From the NCBI RefSeq assembly GCF_004027225.2, contig NC_044289.2, positions 12,789,235 to 12,853,234 on the forward strand: DNA of 64,000 nt, in the 5' to 3' direction. A program made the translations under genes and the position numbers. The stretch's first letter is position 1. Each line of letters starts with the position of its first letter. Below the pieces are notes generated by a model that was not told the DNA's origin, did no database searches, and saw nothing but the letters and a program-made list of their open reading frames with translations. Shown here one piece after another: positions 24,499-37,145 of the stretch. This DNA is from Strigops habroptila (lineage: Eukaryota > Chordata > Aves > Psittaciformes > Psittacidae).

Positions 24499-24940
24499 GA
24501 ACCAGAACTGGGAACTATACTAGAAGGAGGGAAAAAACCCCATGATTTGATTAGATTGCATCTGCGTGGTTTGGTTTTTTTAAATGCAAGGACACAGCAT
24601 CTGGAGTTGTTCTGGACTGTGCATTGGGAAGATATTTGTTTGTTCCCCTTTGAGGTGTCTCAGGTGTTTTACAACAAAATTGGAGAATTGTAATCATGTT
24701 GGGTGTTGAATTGGAAACCTGGATCTTGTTTGGCATTGGATGGTTAATTGTGGAATGAAGAGAGTGCTGTCTAGTGGAAACGACTGAAGCTTAGGATCTG
24801 CAGGAGCTGCTGCCTTGCTTTCTGGATCAGGGTGAAGTGACTTCTCATTTTCACTAGTCAAAAAGTCTAAAATAAAAATAACGTGGACCCATAACACTTT
24901 CAGTCATCCATTAAACTCTTCTGTTCTGTTTTGTGTTCTC
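24499..24940 (+). terminator. MTG2: MTG2 3' UTR and polyadenylation site
   Basis: After the TAG stop, a 3' UTR of about 370 bp leads to AATAAA at 24871-24876. A T/GT-rich downstream element follows at 24921-24940 (CTGTTCTGTTTTGTGTTCTC). Signal, spacing and downstream element fit a standard vertebrate cleavage site at about 24890-24900. Confidence 0.75.
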
Positions 24941-27900
24941 AAAGGAAGCGCAGCTGCTCTGTGTCTTAGGGAGAAGTGTGAAACAGTTGCAATTAATCAT
25001 TAAAATTATTTCCTCCTTAATATGAATAAATAACTGTCTTTAAATGCTGGTAGCAGCTACTTGGCTCTATAAACTAACCAGGGACAGTCATTTGAGACTC
25101 AATTCTGAGTTCTCCAATTTCTCTTTCTTCCAGATTCCTCGAGGAATCTCAAGCAATGTTCTGAGAAGTAGGCTGAAATATTCCAAATTAAAGAAAAATA
25201 CAGTTCTCTGCCTCCTGCCCCCCCCTTTTCTTTTACTATGTCATTTTGTGGACAGTATTCTTAAATGTTGTTCTCTAGGAATTCAGTAATCTTTATTATT
25301 AGAGTGGGTCTTTGCCCTCTCCTCATGCTAAAAGAAGAGCTGCTTCTGTATACTCACATTGTGTTCTGTGTAAAATACTATCATCTTGCTAATGAAAAGT
25401 CAATATTGATCAAAGCCTTTTTGTAAGGGACCCTGCCAGGCTTGTCACTACTGAGACACAAATACTGAAGTAGCCAAGAGAAACAATTGTTCATGAGCTT
25501 TTACTTATGTTTCTTGATTTTTAAAGCAGGGTAACTTTGCCTTCCACACCAGCAGTCTGGAATTACAGACCTTGCAGGTACTTCGTTGCACCAGTGAAGT
25601 ACCAAGTAAACTTGTTGACACCATCGTAAAACAGGAAGAGGTTTGTGGGCTTGGCTTTGGGATTTGTTTTTCAGGAAATACGGTAGTTTTAAGGACAGAC
25701 TGGTACATAATAAAACATGCACCTATCCCTTATCTTTGATGGAGCTTTGTTGGCTTGCAAATAAGGATTTCATTATGTTTAAACTCAAATTGGCTATTTT
25801 CTACTCTATCAGCAGTAGTGGGAATTCCTGAGTGGGTTTAAAAAAGCAATCAGCTGCAGTCTCTAACTTCTTTCTCTACACTACAGTGAAGGAGATAATT
25901 CTCTCTATCACTTTGCACACTTTGATTTCATCTGGTACTCTAATGCTTCTGAATGGTGCATCCTTGACAGACTGGCTTTCTGGATTCCATGGATGATGGG
26001 CTTTTTCTCCTGCCTGCTTCTGGCTGGGAAGGGGCAGTCTTGTTCAATCTCTGAATTAAAGCTCAGCCTGCACCCTCCTGCTTGTATCAGTGTTGGGATC
26101 AGCTCTGTGATTATGGTTATGAATTAGAGCTGACTGCCTGTATAAGAAAGAAGGTGCAGAAGGTGCATAATCCTGCTTATTCTTAAGAGCAGCAGGGTTT
26201 TATTCTGAAAAAGCACAAGGTTAATTCAAACCCCTGAATTATTAAATAGAAACATGGGCAAAAAAGGCTATTACCTCTCCTGAATTCACATTCTGAGTAT
26301 TTGTGATCAGGTGTGGAAAGTAATCTATGCATTATAAGCAGTGATATTGGTATAAACACGACCAGGAAAAAATAGAAACTAATACTAAATCCCAAAGTCA
26401 CTCATGTTTTGTTTCATGCTTGCTTCATCCCTGGGATTTTACCAAACTGAATTAGGCAGAGGTTAACATTCAGTTCTGTCCTGTTTGGTTTTGTGCAGCA
26501 TTTTGAGGCTTCACTGTTGTTTTTCCTTCTATTGCTACATGTTTTTCAGCCACATTTAATAAAGCTAGGAGAAGATGGCCTGAACACAAAAGCTGGTGCA
26601 GCTTCTTTGCAGAACATTTGACACCTTTGTGTTCTCTCTGGCTGTATTTTAGTATTTGGCAGTCCAAAAATGATAGAGGCTCTTGTAAATGCCTCTGTAC
26701 TCACAGGAGCTTTCACCTTTCTTAGTGCTCATGCAACCTCAGTTTGTTGAGTGGAGAGTATTTTGTGTACTGATGTGCAAAAAGCACAGCAGGTTGTTAG
26801 ACAGCTCCAATTGATCGTGTAATTGGTTTCTTTGTGAACATTTCAGCCACCTGTTCTGAGATAACAGCACCAAGTTCCTAACCACATGCTTACAGGGTTC
26901 GGAGGAGCTTTACAGGAGGACACACTCCTTCGTCTGTCAATGAAAAGTGCCAAACAGCTCGAGCTTTAGTGTTGGAACAACTCTTTGTAGAAGCTTGAAC
27001 TTGCTGTAGTTGATCTACAGCTATACCAAATGAAGTGACCTCCTGCTGGAGGTCCCTGTGGTTATGCCAAACAGCAGTGGCTGTGTGCTGCTCAGCACAA
27101 CCCGGAGTTGATAGCTTGGGTCACATTTCTCCACTGTGCTCCTTTGGTCTTAGCATGAAGATCTCTTGCATCCCGTTCTAATGGTGAGGTACGGTACTGA
27201 GGAGTAACCTCTGGTTCTGCTGAAGATGAGGTATTTACAAAGGAAACTGATGTCTAGGAACAGAGAATAAAAAATAACCAGGTTAAGGGAGAGAATGATG
27301 AACTGTTTCAGAGAAGAATGATGTTCTGTAGGATTTCCTCCCACTATTTTCTTGGTTGAGGTGCGTGGACTGGTTTTGTTTCAGGCTTTGGGGAGGTTTT
27401 CGTGGCTTTCTTCTGCATGGCTTTCCTTAAGGGGCTTTTGCTTTCCTCTGCTGAAACCTTTGATGCTGTCCTTGCTTTTCAAGCTGACAAAAGAGGTGGA
27501 GGATTTTATTTCTCATTCTGACAATAAGCCTTATTTTAATGTGAATTGAAGTCCAGTCTATTTTAGATTTCCTAGTGAAGCTTGAGCCATAATTTTATTT
27601 AGTGCTTTACAGTTCTAGGACTCACCTTTTCAATACATTTTTTAGTACATGATCATAACAGTATTTTAGTGCTGACTGTGGGGTTTTTTACATTTATTTG
27701 CAATCCTCTCCCTCTTTGTAAGTTCATGGAAAGTGTGGGTGGTATCAATTGAGCAGAAAAAGAAAATGTTAATGTAAAACAAGCAATTAGAAAGGGCCAC
27801 ACTTTTTAAACATACAGATATTGAGGACTCACCCCAGTACATTAACTAAAACACTCAATCAGTGTGTTTAAGCATGGTGTATTTTGCAATCTGCTCTATT

Positions 27901-30580
27901 TATGGTTTCGTGAAGCCCTTTTATTTTGGCTTACAGAATATGTTTAAAAGTGAATCAGAAGGTGTTTGCAAGGAATTGAGCTGACAGCAATGAAAAGGAG
28001 ACTCTTTCTGAGCTTGCACTTGGTGGTTCAAGCTCGAAGTGCAACAAGGTGCTGGGAGGAGAGCACGGCCTGACACCACCACCCCCCCCGCCTGCTTTCA
28101 GGGCGGGTAACACAAGTGTCACATCTCACTTGGTTTCTTTTCCCATTGTAAGTGAAATCTCTTTCACTGTGGTATGTGTATTTATTAAGCCCCTTCATAG
28201 TGATTCTTAGTTTTAAGTCAATTGGTGGAAAGGGAATAGGGACTCTGACCTGAACACGGTTAAAAACTCATAACCTGTTGTTTTAAAACATCGATTCAAA
28301 TTGCAGGCATGGCTCTGAACCAGAGGTGCTGGTGCTGAGAGATGGGACCTTGCCATAGTTTGCATATGTTTGTGCAGGCTGCTGGGTACAGAACACCAAC
28401 CTAATGTCTTTGCTGTCTTGTCTTCCACTGGATACTGCTAACTGGGCTCGCTGGGTGGCATCTGTACTGTAAGGTTAATGTTGGATGAGAGGTTAGGTGT
28501 GTCGCAGGTGTGCAACTTCAGTTATTAATTGAATGGCAAGTGGAACATAAATAGAGAGGAGACAAGCTGCTGGAACACTTGTGTTAACTGTGAACTCTGC
28601 AATGGAAGTTAAAAGACAAGGAATGTTGATACTCTACAACGATCGTTGTGTAAAATGCACTTTCACTGGTAGCAAGATTGCCACTGTGAAAATGGCTTTG
28701 ATATAGATTAAAACTTCATCCTGATACTGCCAGACTTCATCCTAATGTTGGTAAGTGCCTGGCCTTTAAAGAACAGCTTAGTTCTCTTCTGGTCTTCCAT
28801 ACTGCAGTTTCCAGTGCTGTGCCCCATTAACAAGTTCCCCCTAATTGTGCCTGCACTGCAGAGGTCTGGAAAAACTGGAGTTGTTAATATTTGGAGGGGA
28901 GGTTGCAAATGTGTGCCAGTAACGATAAGGGATGATTCTGCAGCTCTTGATAATGGAACAAATCTACTTTCAGGCTGCACTCTTGATTTTTCTCTGTGCA
29001 GCTCTGAAATTTATGATGTGGTATGTGCCCATTTTTCTGAGACATAAAACCAAGCTGGCAGGACAAAGGCACAGAGATTTTTATCAGCCTTGTTTTAATA
29101 TTGAGATTGTGTTTGTCCTTGATTTTCCCCCTGAGAATAATTTTTCATCTCCTCTTTCCTGATGAAAATAGAATTGTCTGAGGAGGCCTTAACAACATCT
29201 CATTTCTTATCCACAGGGTTGTGGGGTTTTTTTTCTCTGACCTTCTTTATATGAAATCTCGCTTTGACTCCTTGAAGTGTGCATTCCTTCTGTTCCTTGC
29301 TCATTGCTATAGTTATGTCACCAAGGTATAACTCTTTTGTATTACAGATATATCTCCAGAATGATGAGTTTAGTCTTTTTGAAAAGACCATCCATACTAC
29401 TACACCATATAATCATGGTTTAATAACTAACTCATGTCTGCATGCTGCAGTTCAGTAAGAGGTAATGGCTGTGGCTGGTTACTTTGTTAGAATCCCTTTT
29501 ATTCTGATAACATTCCATTAATTTTAATTGGAGTGACTCTGGCATAATGCAGTGGTGACCCAGGCCCAGGTTGTTGGGGTTTTTATAACCTGAATGTAGC
29601 ATTGCAGTATACTGAAATGCTGTTATTTGATGTTGTGACTATTGGGTAAAATAGGGCACAAACTATGAAGAGCCTTGTGCCTATTCACAAATGCTGAAAA
29701 TGTTTTATACAGACAAAATCACCTTTTAAAATGCACGCTTTAGAAATGCACTTAGATCCAGGCTTATTAGCACAGAGTGAAAAGCAGGACTAGAACTAAC
29801 TGCAGAACAAATTCTCTTTTGTTATTCAAATCCTCAGTTGGTGCCTTTTCTGTCTCTCTAACTGGAGAAATCGATACTCAATTAATGTGGAGGTAAGAGT
29901 CAATATATGTACAAAACATCTATGGCTTGGGATCAATTCCAGCATATGGAAAAGCTCGGGCTAAGATTGGAAGATTTCTCATTTGAACCTCGACATTCAG
30001 TTCCTTGGTGCTTGGTTACCATTGAGATTGGAGCATCGCTGTTTTCCCAAGGCATGTGAATCCGCACCCCACACATCCTTTGTACACACACTAATCAGCC
30101 ATTGATGGAAGCTGGCTATTCACTGGCGAAATCTAGAGGAATTAATCTTCCACTAAAAGTGGAAAATGCTTATGAAGAAAAGCATTTGCATGAGGCAATG
30201 TAATTGCTAAAACACTGGTTGTCCAGAAGACATCTGTGATATTACGGATGAAGTATCCATATTTTGATTATCTTATTCATGAAATCATACTGGTTTGTGG
30301 CTATTCATTTCCTGTTGTTTTCCTCTGTTACAAATCAGGAAGATGAGTTTAGGCAGCTACTTTGCTTTGTCCAGACAGGACACACATTTATCACATTTAG
30401 AAAAGAACCTGGTAAAGGTCACTCTATTAAATCAGTAATTTTTTACTGCATTATTTTAGAAAATGATTATTTTATTCACTTACCCACCCCCACAGCAGAC
30501 ATGGAATGGAAGTTTCAAAGAGTTGTACAGCAATTAGTAGGACAGGAAAACAAAACCTGGTAACATCCAGTAACTTCAGT

Positions 30581-30721
30581 GCCTGGCAGTGTTCAAGGCC
30601 AGGTTGGACACAGGGGCTTGGAGCAACCTGCTCTAGTGGAAGGTGTCCCTGCCCGTGGCAGGGGGTTGGAGCTGGATGAGCTTTAAGGTCCCTTCCACCC
30701 CAAACCAGTCTGTGGTTCTGG
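30581..30721 (+). mobile_element. CR1 LINE 3'-end fragment
   Basis: It reads CCTGGCAGTGTTCAAGGCC, GACACAGGGGCTTGGAGC, GGATGAGCTTTAAGGTCCC, then CAAACCAGTCTGTGGTTCTG. The poorly preserved (ATTCTATG)-type end gives plus-strand sense. It is strongly 5'-truncated and shares most of its length with the antisense copy at 18.0 kb. Confidence 0.88.
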
Positions 30722-31985
30722 GAAGCTGTGGGTTTGAAGTGTGATGGGTTAAGTCCCATCCAGCCGTGCGAGGTCCTTATGGCCCCTGGAGCTGTAGGTG
30801 TAAAAACGTGTGTTTTATTTTGCTAAGCTAACTCATTGCTGTTTCTATCTCAACAGACATTTTCTAGCTTCATTAACTAATTTACCACCATTAGCAAAAT
30901 GGCTTTGGGGGTTGAAAATGTGTTTTACATCCTATCTTCTTTTTAATTTGTTTTTTTAACGTACTGTGCCTTCTGTTACATTTATTCGCCTTCTTTCACT
31001 GGTGGAAACTGAATCACAGGGTAAGGTCCAAATTTCTCCAGGCTGGAAAAGCCACATCCCACTGGATTTTAGGAATTTTGAGTCTAATGTTGTTTTGGAA
31101 GGTGTTGAGGATTTATTTCACAGTAAATAAAACTTGATTTGTAGACAGGTACCAAATTGCCACGTGAAACGTGTGCAGTTTATTAACTGGTGTTACTAAT
31201 CCATGTAAATGATGATCACTCGTTAAATGTTCTGACGACAGGGATTTTTAAATGCTTCCTAAATGTGCTGAAGTGGTTTCTGAAACTGAGCAACACAGAA
31301 CAGTTCTAGAATTGAATATTAAGACTAAATTAAGTTAGTGCTGCAGAAGTTAATTTCCTGATGTGTTTAGTCTGGAACAAAACCAATCCTACATTTAACT
31401 AACCAGGTCAATGAACGAGTGCACAGTTGGGAATCTGCTTTTAGTGAACAGTCGAGCTCAAAAATAGATGGATGCCCCCTTTCATGCTGGTAAAGGCTGA
31501 GTGCTTATCTATTAATGGAGAAAATAATTGCAGAGGGTCATAAATGTAACTGAATAAAGAAGGGAACTTGTTCAGATTTTCTCAGAAAACATTTTATGCT
31601 TGTTCTTGTCTTTGCTAGTTGATGTGTCTGTTTTTCTGAGGCAGTTTGGTAGATCCTGCCAGCACACAGATACCTTGTCAGAGCTTGTTGTACAGGTGAT
31701 GTTTAAGCTAACTAAAGTTTGTGGTTTGTGTTGCTTTGGTGTGGAGGAGGCAATTCTATTGTTGTTTTACCCGCTGATTTGAGAGTTTGTCAAGCCACAG
31801 TTGTGATTAATATTGATTAGCAACTGCTCCTATTTCCAAATGGTGATTGAAAGGCACTCTGCTCAAGTGGTGTGTAGTGATGGTACTCCGGGAATTAATT
31901 GCTGAGTGAAAACATGGTTATTGAGTTGATCATAATAACCATAAATAGTTGATTTCCCAGTTCTTAGCCTTCTGTTCAGTACTCT

Positions 31986-32011
31986 CTTCCTTCCTCAAGA
32001 GAGGAAGGAAG
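31986..32011. repeat. Perfect 11-bp inverted repeat with 4-nt loop
   Basis: CTTCCTTCCTC (31986-31996), loop AAGA, GAGGAAGGAAG (32001-32011). One arm is pure pyrimidine and the other pure purine. It lies about 250 bp from the CR1 copy at 32.3 kb and has no adjacent T-run. Function unknown. Confidence 0.8.
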
Positions 32012-32260
32012 GTTGGAATTCTATGTTTTTCAAAGGAAATTCTTATAAAACCCATGTTCTGGGAAACCATTTTTGAGATGGTCACTTTTTAGCAGAGGTC
32101 AGGGGCATGTGGGATTTCTGAAGAGGAGGTTCTAAGGGATTTCAGCTCTTTACCTGTGTGAAATAGGTGAACAGTTCTGCTTACTTCACTCTGCTGAGTT
32201 ATTCTCAGTGAGAACTTCGTAAAGGATTTGTTCAGCATTTTTGTCCTCTGCTGAGGTTTT

Positions 32261-32912
32261 AGAATCCCAGACTGGTTTGTGCTGGAAGGGACCTTAAAGC
32301 TCACCCAGCTCCAACTCCCTGCCACGGGCAGGGACACCTTCCACTAGAGCAGGTTGCTCCAAGCCCCTGTGTCCAACCTGGCCTTGAACACTGCCAGGGA
32401 TGGGGCAGCCACAGCTTCTCTGGGCACCCTGTGCCAGCGCCTCAGCACCCTCACAGGGAAGAGCTTCTGCCTCAGAGCTCATCTCAGTCTCCCCTCTGGC
32501 AGGTTAAAGCCATTCCCCTTGGCCTGTCCCTACAGGCCCTTGTCCAAAGCCCCTCTCCAGGTTTCCTGTAGCCCCTTTAGGCACTGGAGCTGCTCTAAGG
32601 CCTCCCCTTCAGGAGCCTTCTCTTCTCCAGGCTGCCCCAGCCCAGCTCTCTCAGCCTGGCTCCAGAGCAGAGCTGCTCCAGCCCTCGCAGCAGCTCTGGG
32701 GCCTCCTCTGGCCTCGCTCCAGCAGCTCCACGTCCCTCTTGTGCTGTTGCCCCAGAGCTGGATCAGGACTGCAGGGAGGATCTCCCCAGAGCACAGCAGA
32801 GGGGCAGGATCCCCTCCCTGACCTGCTGCTCACGCTCTGGGGGTGCAGTGCAGGACACGGTTGGTTTCTGGGCAGCAAGTGCACACTGAAGCCGGGTCAT
32901 GTTGAGCTTCAA
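32261..32912 (-). mobile_element. CR1 LINE 3' portion, about 650 bp
   Basis: The longest CR1 piece in the window. On the plus strand it starts with the complement of the CR1 end (AGAATCCCAGACTGGTTTG, GAAGGGACCTTAAAGCTC). It then runs through the GAGCAGGTTGCTCC block and a long CTC/GCAG-rich segment to GGACACGGTTGGTTTCTGGG and CATGTTGAGCTTC, typical of sequence further inside CR1. CR1 sense is therefore minus. It is 5'-truncated; the open frame at 32354-32821 on the plus strand is antisense and not a gene. Confidence 0.92.
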
Positions 32913-35900
32913 TAGTAACTATTTTAATTGAAATTATATATATTTACCTTGTTGCTGTATTCTTGCAATTGCAGACATCCGTGCTTGTTTGACTTCAGTC
33001 TTTCCCTTACTCTAGATTTACTGTGTATCTGCATTCTTTTGTCTACATAGTTCTGTAAAGTACTTTGCAGCCTTCATTTTGATTAAAAGTATTAACAACA
33101 GCAACGAAGAATCATCTTACTTATAACTTTCATGAAAGCTCTTGAATAACAGCTTAATTCCTGGTTCTCAGAGCGCTTCACACGGGCTTCATGCAGGTAT
33201 TATCCACATTATGTTATCCCTGTATATTTTGAATACAAACTGTATTGGAGATACTCAACAGCGCTTTAGCTGTAATGGTCTATTAAATTTGTGCTTCTTA
33301 GAGTGTAGATTATTTTCATAATGAAGGGTGATTGCTCTGCTTTGTCAGTGCACCACCAATTGACGAACACTGCAGGGTGTACGTGCAACCTCATGTTCAA
33401 GGAATGATATATGCAACTCCCATTGTTGTTTGTTGTTCAATAACCAGCTTCTAATGACTGAAGCTGTGTGTGAGCTGCCACTTACCAGCTAAAACACTTG
33501 CTGGAACTGTCACTGCCCTTCTAGCAGAGAACTGTTGTTTGTGAGTGCTCGGAGATGCCTCGAGTGAGATTATGAACTACTTTACAATCAGTTTTCCTTC
33601 AGTGTTAATTGTGTTGCTAAATCCTAGGATATTGGGTTTAAAATCATTTAAAAGTCAGGTGCATTTCTGTGCTTAAAAGAACAGATGCCTCAGTTGTGGG
33701 CACAGCCTGCCTATAAACACTATTTTTATCATGAATTGTGCGTTTACGTGCACAGGAGGGATACTTGTGGTATTTGTACACACATACCCCCCTACATACC
33801 TTCATACCCTTTCCTTGCCATCCTTAATATATAATCATTGCATGTTATGGCAGGAGGTCCTAGGAGTTATTGACAAGTGTTTGAGGTATAAGAAAAGCCT
33901 TCACAACACAACAGAAAGTCCAGCTTGGTGCATCTGAGTCATTTAAAAAAACATTTCAGGTTGTAGAATTGTACAAATGGGAAAATAACAGTGTTCTTCT
34001 TCCCCCACAAAGGTGCATGTGTGGCTCTACCTCCAATGTTTGTTAATTAGATTAAATAGTAGTTCTCTTTTGTACCCAGACTGTGCAGGCAGCTCGTAAA
34101 TTATGGAGTAAAAATGGGGGGCTTGTAAATACCTAGGAATAAGTAATGCTTATGCATCTTAGACTATAGCAGTAAAAATGGTGCTGATTCAGTGAGTCAT
34201 CAGCATTCCTGAGCTCACAACAAGAGGTTTAGAGGCAGATCTGGGCTTTCTTACCTTTGAGGTGTGATTACGAGTTTTCCTCTTCCAGGTAGCAGTGGGT
34301 TTGCTGAAGTGAATGCCAATGATAGCTTCATAGCTCAACAAAATGATGCTACCAGGTTATAGACAATACCTCTTGCCCTGCAGAATTCCTAGTTACTTTT
34401 CAAAGCCCCTTAATTCTGCAAATACAACTGATTGGCAAGAAAGTACATTGTGCAAGGAGGAAAGGAGGAGATTGAAGTCAAGGTTAAGGGAACACAGGAG
34501 TGCTGTGAGTTCCCTGCTATCCACAAGGGCATCAGTGACATCTTGCATGAGACTGGCTCTGTGGCATTAGAAATCAAGAGAGCTTTTCCCTTTTGTGGCG
34601 CTGAGCCAGGGCAGCTAGCAAAGTGGTTTTGTTCTTGTCTGTAATTCCCCCATCAGAAGTAAGGATAATAATGCTCCTTATTGTGTCTCATCTATTTGCA
34701 GAATGAGTTCTTCTCTTTCAAGACCAAGTCCGTACCACAAAGTTGTGCTGGTGTCACTGCATGGGAGCTGGGGTTGTGAAAAATTAATCCTCCCTCATCA
34801 AAATCATGTTGTTAAGCTTCCTTCTAGCAAGGGTACTATTGTCCTTCCATCCTAGTTCTGCTGTGAAAATGAATGTTGATTTACAAACATGGAATGAAAA
34901 ACATGAGCATTCTTTCAAATCAAAATATAATCACATCTTCCTGATTTCTAAGCCCATCCCTCTTGGCAAATCCATGAATTATCCCAGACAGGTGTTTTTC
35001 AACAAAAGCTCCTTCTTGTGTTCTCTCTCCATCTCTAGCCTTCTACTTGAGCTAATGAAGCTTCAGTGATGACTCTGAAACAATGGAGCAATTTATATAA
35101 CTGCAGGTTGGAGAGAAAACTAAGGAACGGTAATTGAGGAAGGGCACTGAGAGAAGCTGTGGGAGCAAAGTCCCTCTATGTGTGTAAAGAGATCTCTCAT
35201 TACTGGTGATTAGGGAGGAAGCATTACTATAGCTGTGCTGAAAAATGTTCTTTGATAGTTTATTGATATGCAGATGCTGCTCAGTGAAAGGACCACAGAC
35301 CTCATTTTGGTGGCCTTTACATCCTCTGAGTTAATGGAGTGTGGGTCTGTATGAAGAGGAGGGAACTGGCATCACCTCTGCACAGGTCTTGTGGGAAATC
35401 ACAAGCCTCTTTCTTTTAAAAAGCTCCTGGGTACAATTTAGAGCTGCATGAACATTGTTTGCCAACACTCCCTGCATAAATTGTGTACTTCTCCCTGGCA
35501 ATAGCTGGGGTTCTCCTCTGTGTGGAAGCCTATATGCCTCCACAAATATTTGGTGCATATTCATAATTACAGCAAGTCTTCTTCCATGGATTTGGAGAGC
35601 AGGTCGTGCCTGCTCCCTGTATGTCTGGGCAATAGGAATGAGGCATTTTTTTAGCAGGTGTGATAGCAAAAACGTATAGATAGACTAGTTGCCAAGAAGC
35701 CCTGCCTTGTCTAATGGTAATGCATTTTCACAGCTCATATGTGATTATGCCTAGAAGCTCCCCAGTCCCTGCCTCTTCCAAATGCATATAGATATTTATA
35801 TTCTGAACACTAAAAATGAGCGGAATTCAAGTAGTCTTCTAAGCATATTTGAATTAGTCATCAACTACTCTAAAACTTCAAACCAGCTCGTAACATTTTC

Positions 35901-36705
35901 AGTATGAAAACCAGGCTCCGGTGTGACCTCATGGCCAGGCATAAGTAGTTATTTTTCTTCTTGGCAAGGCAAAAGCACTTATTTCAAGAAGGAATAGAAG
36001 TACGTTCCCTGCAAAAGCACCCGTGAATAAAATTACTTTTGGGCAAGTTGGGGTAATTCTGCCCATATGGAGGTCAGAGACCATAAAAACACTGTAAAAA
36101 GCTATCACGTATCCATTTCTTCACTCTGGGAAAGGACTTTAAGACCAAAAGCGCATTTTGAAAGCTCAGAGGCAAGTATCATTAGGACTTTAAATTGTAC
36201 AGAAGTATATTGCTGTCACTAGTGGGACTCTAAGGAAGCACGGTGCTTGTATGGCTGGCATGTGCACATCAGTACAGGTACATCCAGGTCTTATGCATCA
36301 CTGAAAGCAAAACCACTCTCCAGCAACTCCCTGTGAATATTATGAATGTTATGAGGCTTTTAAAACTGGGTATTTTGCTTCCAACTTCAGCTTATTGACT
36401 GTGTGAACATGTGAAAGGAATTCCTAGTCCCTGTACTTGCAATGTCACCTTGACATTCAAAGCTGGTCTCATTACTTTTGAACAAAGTTACTACTAATAG
36501 ACGTAGGGGAAAACCTGTTGTTTGCCTTCAGTACATAAATGCTTCATCATAAGCTAAGAATTTGAGATGGGAGGCTCAGGCCACTGGAAAAAAGGCATGT
36601 TCAGAATTTGAACAGTCGCAATTCCCTTTTTAAATGCCTGCTTGCTCAGCCCATCGTGTGCAGGAAAACTGGTTCTGGAGGTAGGAATGTTAATGTGTTT
36701 TGTAA

Positions 36706-36763
36706 AGATTGGACTTGATGATCTTAAAGGTCTTTTCCGACATAGTTGATTCCACGATTCTGT
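36706..36763 (+). mobile_element. CR1 LINE 3'-end fragment (second subfamily)
   Basis: GGACTTGATGATCTTAAAGG followed by TCTTTTCCGACATAGTTGAT and TCCACGATTCTG. This is the diagnostic end of a CR1 subfamily also seen at 52.8 and 57.1-57.3 kb, different from the AGCTTTAAGGTCCCTTCC type. Confidence 0.8.
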
Positions 36764-37125
36764 AGGAACAGGAAATTTATAGAAAGAGGGGGAAAAAAGC
36801 CTACTAAAATAACTTGTTACATGTTCCCTGGTGCTTGGCTCTGCTCTTCTTGCGCAGTTTTATATCCTGGACATGTACTGGAATGTGGAGGAAATAGGAA
36901 AACCCAAACTACCCCCTCTGCATCTTCCTATTTTATTCTAGTATTAAGCCCAATTACCAGTCCCTGCTCAGGCAAATCTCTCGTACAGGGTAAATTCTTT
37001 GTTCATTCATTTGTTTAGTCAGAACTAACAAACCCAGCGTGTGGAAGGTATTCTCAGGTCTGGTCTGTCCGAGATTCAGCTGGTAACCACAGAAAGCAGT
37101 GAGAGTTTGCTTAGGTGAACCTTTA

Positions 37126-37145
37126 TCATAGAACCATAGAATCAT
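37126..37145 (-). mobile_element. Possible CR1 terminal-repeat remnant
   Basis: TCATAGAACCATAGAATCAT is the complement of the CR1 3' octamer repeat (ATGATTCTATGGTTCTATGA). Nothing else of a CR1 body follows, so this may be an extremely truncated copy or chance. Confidence 0.35.

Noticed and set aside
32354-32821. Open frame whose start (MLQAPVSNLALNTARDGAAT) recurs at 18.1 and 46.8-47.1 kb
   Set aside because: The recurrence suggested a gene family, but it is the antisense strand of the CR1 LINE 3' region in each case.
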